Positions 63,707 through 64,000 of a DNA stretch of 64,000 bases are shown here, piece after piece. Under the pieces are notes generated by a model. That model searched no databases. It worked only from the letters and a program-made list of their open reading frames with translations, and was not told where the DNA came from. The first letter of the stretch is position 1; each line of letters starts with the position of its first letter. This stretch comes from Magnetofaba australis IT-1. GTDB lineage: Bacteria > Pseudomonadota > Magnetococcia > Magnetococcales > Magnetococcaceae. Made by a program: the position numbers and the translations under genes. The stretch is from positions 534,958-598,957 of the forward strand of contig NZ_LVJN01000018.1 in assembly GCF_002109495.1 (NCBI RefSeq), read 5' to 3'.

Positions 63707-64000
63707 TCAGCGCAGGTTGGTGGCGAAATCGGGAATTTTGGCCTGGTGCGAGGTAAACCGCGTGAGCAGGTCCGCCAGGGTGTCGCGCATCTCGTTGCGG
63801 TGACAGATCATATCCAGAAAGCCATGATCGAGCAGATATTCGCTGCGCTGGAACCCCGGCGGCAGCTTCTCGCGCACGGTCTGTTCGATCACCCGCGGAC
63901 CGGCAAAGCAGATCAGCGCGTTGGGCTCGGCGATATTGATATCGCCCAACATGGCGAAGGAGGCGGTGACGCCGCCGCTGGTGGGGTCGGTGAGGACCGA
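63707..64000 (-). CDS. accD: Acetyl-CoA carboxylase carboxyltransferase subunit beta AccD (partial)
   Basis: The last 97 residues of AccD, which with AccA transfers carboxyl from biotin to acetyl-CoA to make malonyl-CoA. The fragment begins in [19 protein letters not shown] and continues through [20 protein letters not shown] and [10 protein letters not shown] to the end. The N-terminal zinc finger and most of the catalytic domain lie beyond position 64000. It supplies malonyl-CoA to FabD at 41 kb. Confidence 0.95.
   Translation of the reverse strand, partial: SVLTDPTSGGVTASFAMLGDINIAEPNALICFAGPRVIEQTVREKLPPGFQRSEYLLDHGFLDMICHRNEMRDTLADLLTRFTSHQAKIPDFATNLR

Overview
The window is about 64 kb of GC-rich, densely packed bacterial chromosome, almost entirely housekeeping genes in short operons. 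Several traits point to an alphaproteobacterium or a deep branch next to that class: a GapR (DUF2312) nucleoid protein, a giant NAD-type glutamate dehydrogenase of about 1,600 residues, and RpoH. Others are more typical of gammaproteobacteria: fused RlmKL, RsmJ, HrpA, EttA and a tRNA cluster beside pgsA-uvrC. The mixture would suit a Magnetococcia-like lineage. That placement is inference, because no 16S gene or other phylogenetic marker is present.

Layout, left to right. 1-7 kb: molybdenum cofactor genes (moeA, cut by the window edge, and a MoaE-MoaB fusion), a DHH phosphoesterase, rlmKL, a Tat-exported superoxide reductase, a 148-bp MITE-like palindrome, and gapR. 7-16.6 kb: a DUF423 membrane protein, cysC, the large glutamate dehydrogenase, ydcH, rnhA, an isolated transposase-type HTH protein behind a long AT-rich region, and ettA. 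16.6-27.7 kb: ilvE, glnE, a YhdP/AsmA-like envelope protein, pdxJ-acpS and a CHASE2 adenylate cyclase. 27.8-32.9 kb: a GAF/HD-GYP protein, metG and a PilZ-like protein. 33-42 kb: one long leftward series, fabD-fabG-acpP-fabF-mltG-tmk-holB-ricT-tatD, in which holB carries a -1 frame change on a G run and tatD is fused to a radical SAM domain. 42-48 kb: a NYN nuclease, tRNA-Gly/Cys/Gly behind a good promoter, pgsA, uvrC, lgt and pheA. 48-55 kb: rsmJ-hrpA, then an IS110-family (IS1111-type) element lying between inverted copies of a dispersed repeat. 55-64 kb: rpoH, plsC, and a leftward accD-folC-lptD-surA-pdxA-rsmA run, with accD cut by the right edge.

The genes form recognisable groups. These are fatty-acid synthesis feeding envelope building (acpS, fab genes, plsC, pgsA, lgt, accD), outer-membrane assembly (surA, lptD, YhdP-like), pyridoxal phosphate synthesis (pdxA, pdxJ), ribosome maturation (rlmKL, rsmA, rsmJ, ettA), nitrogen control (glnE, glutamate dehydrogenase) and nucleotide signalling (CHASE2 cyclase, HD-GYP, PilZ). 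I found no defence island, CRISPR array or prophage. The most unusual material is the IS1111-type element with a candidate guide RNA and a hairpin over its start codon, the inverted-repeat families, the holB frame change, and the MoaE-His-MoaB and TatD-radical SAM fusions.
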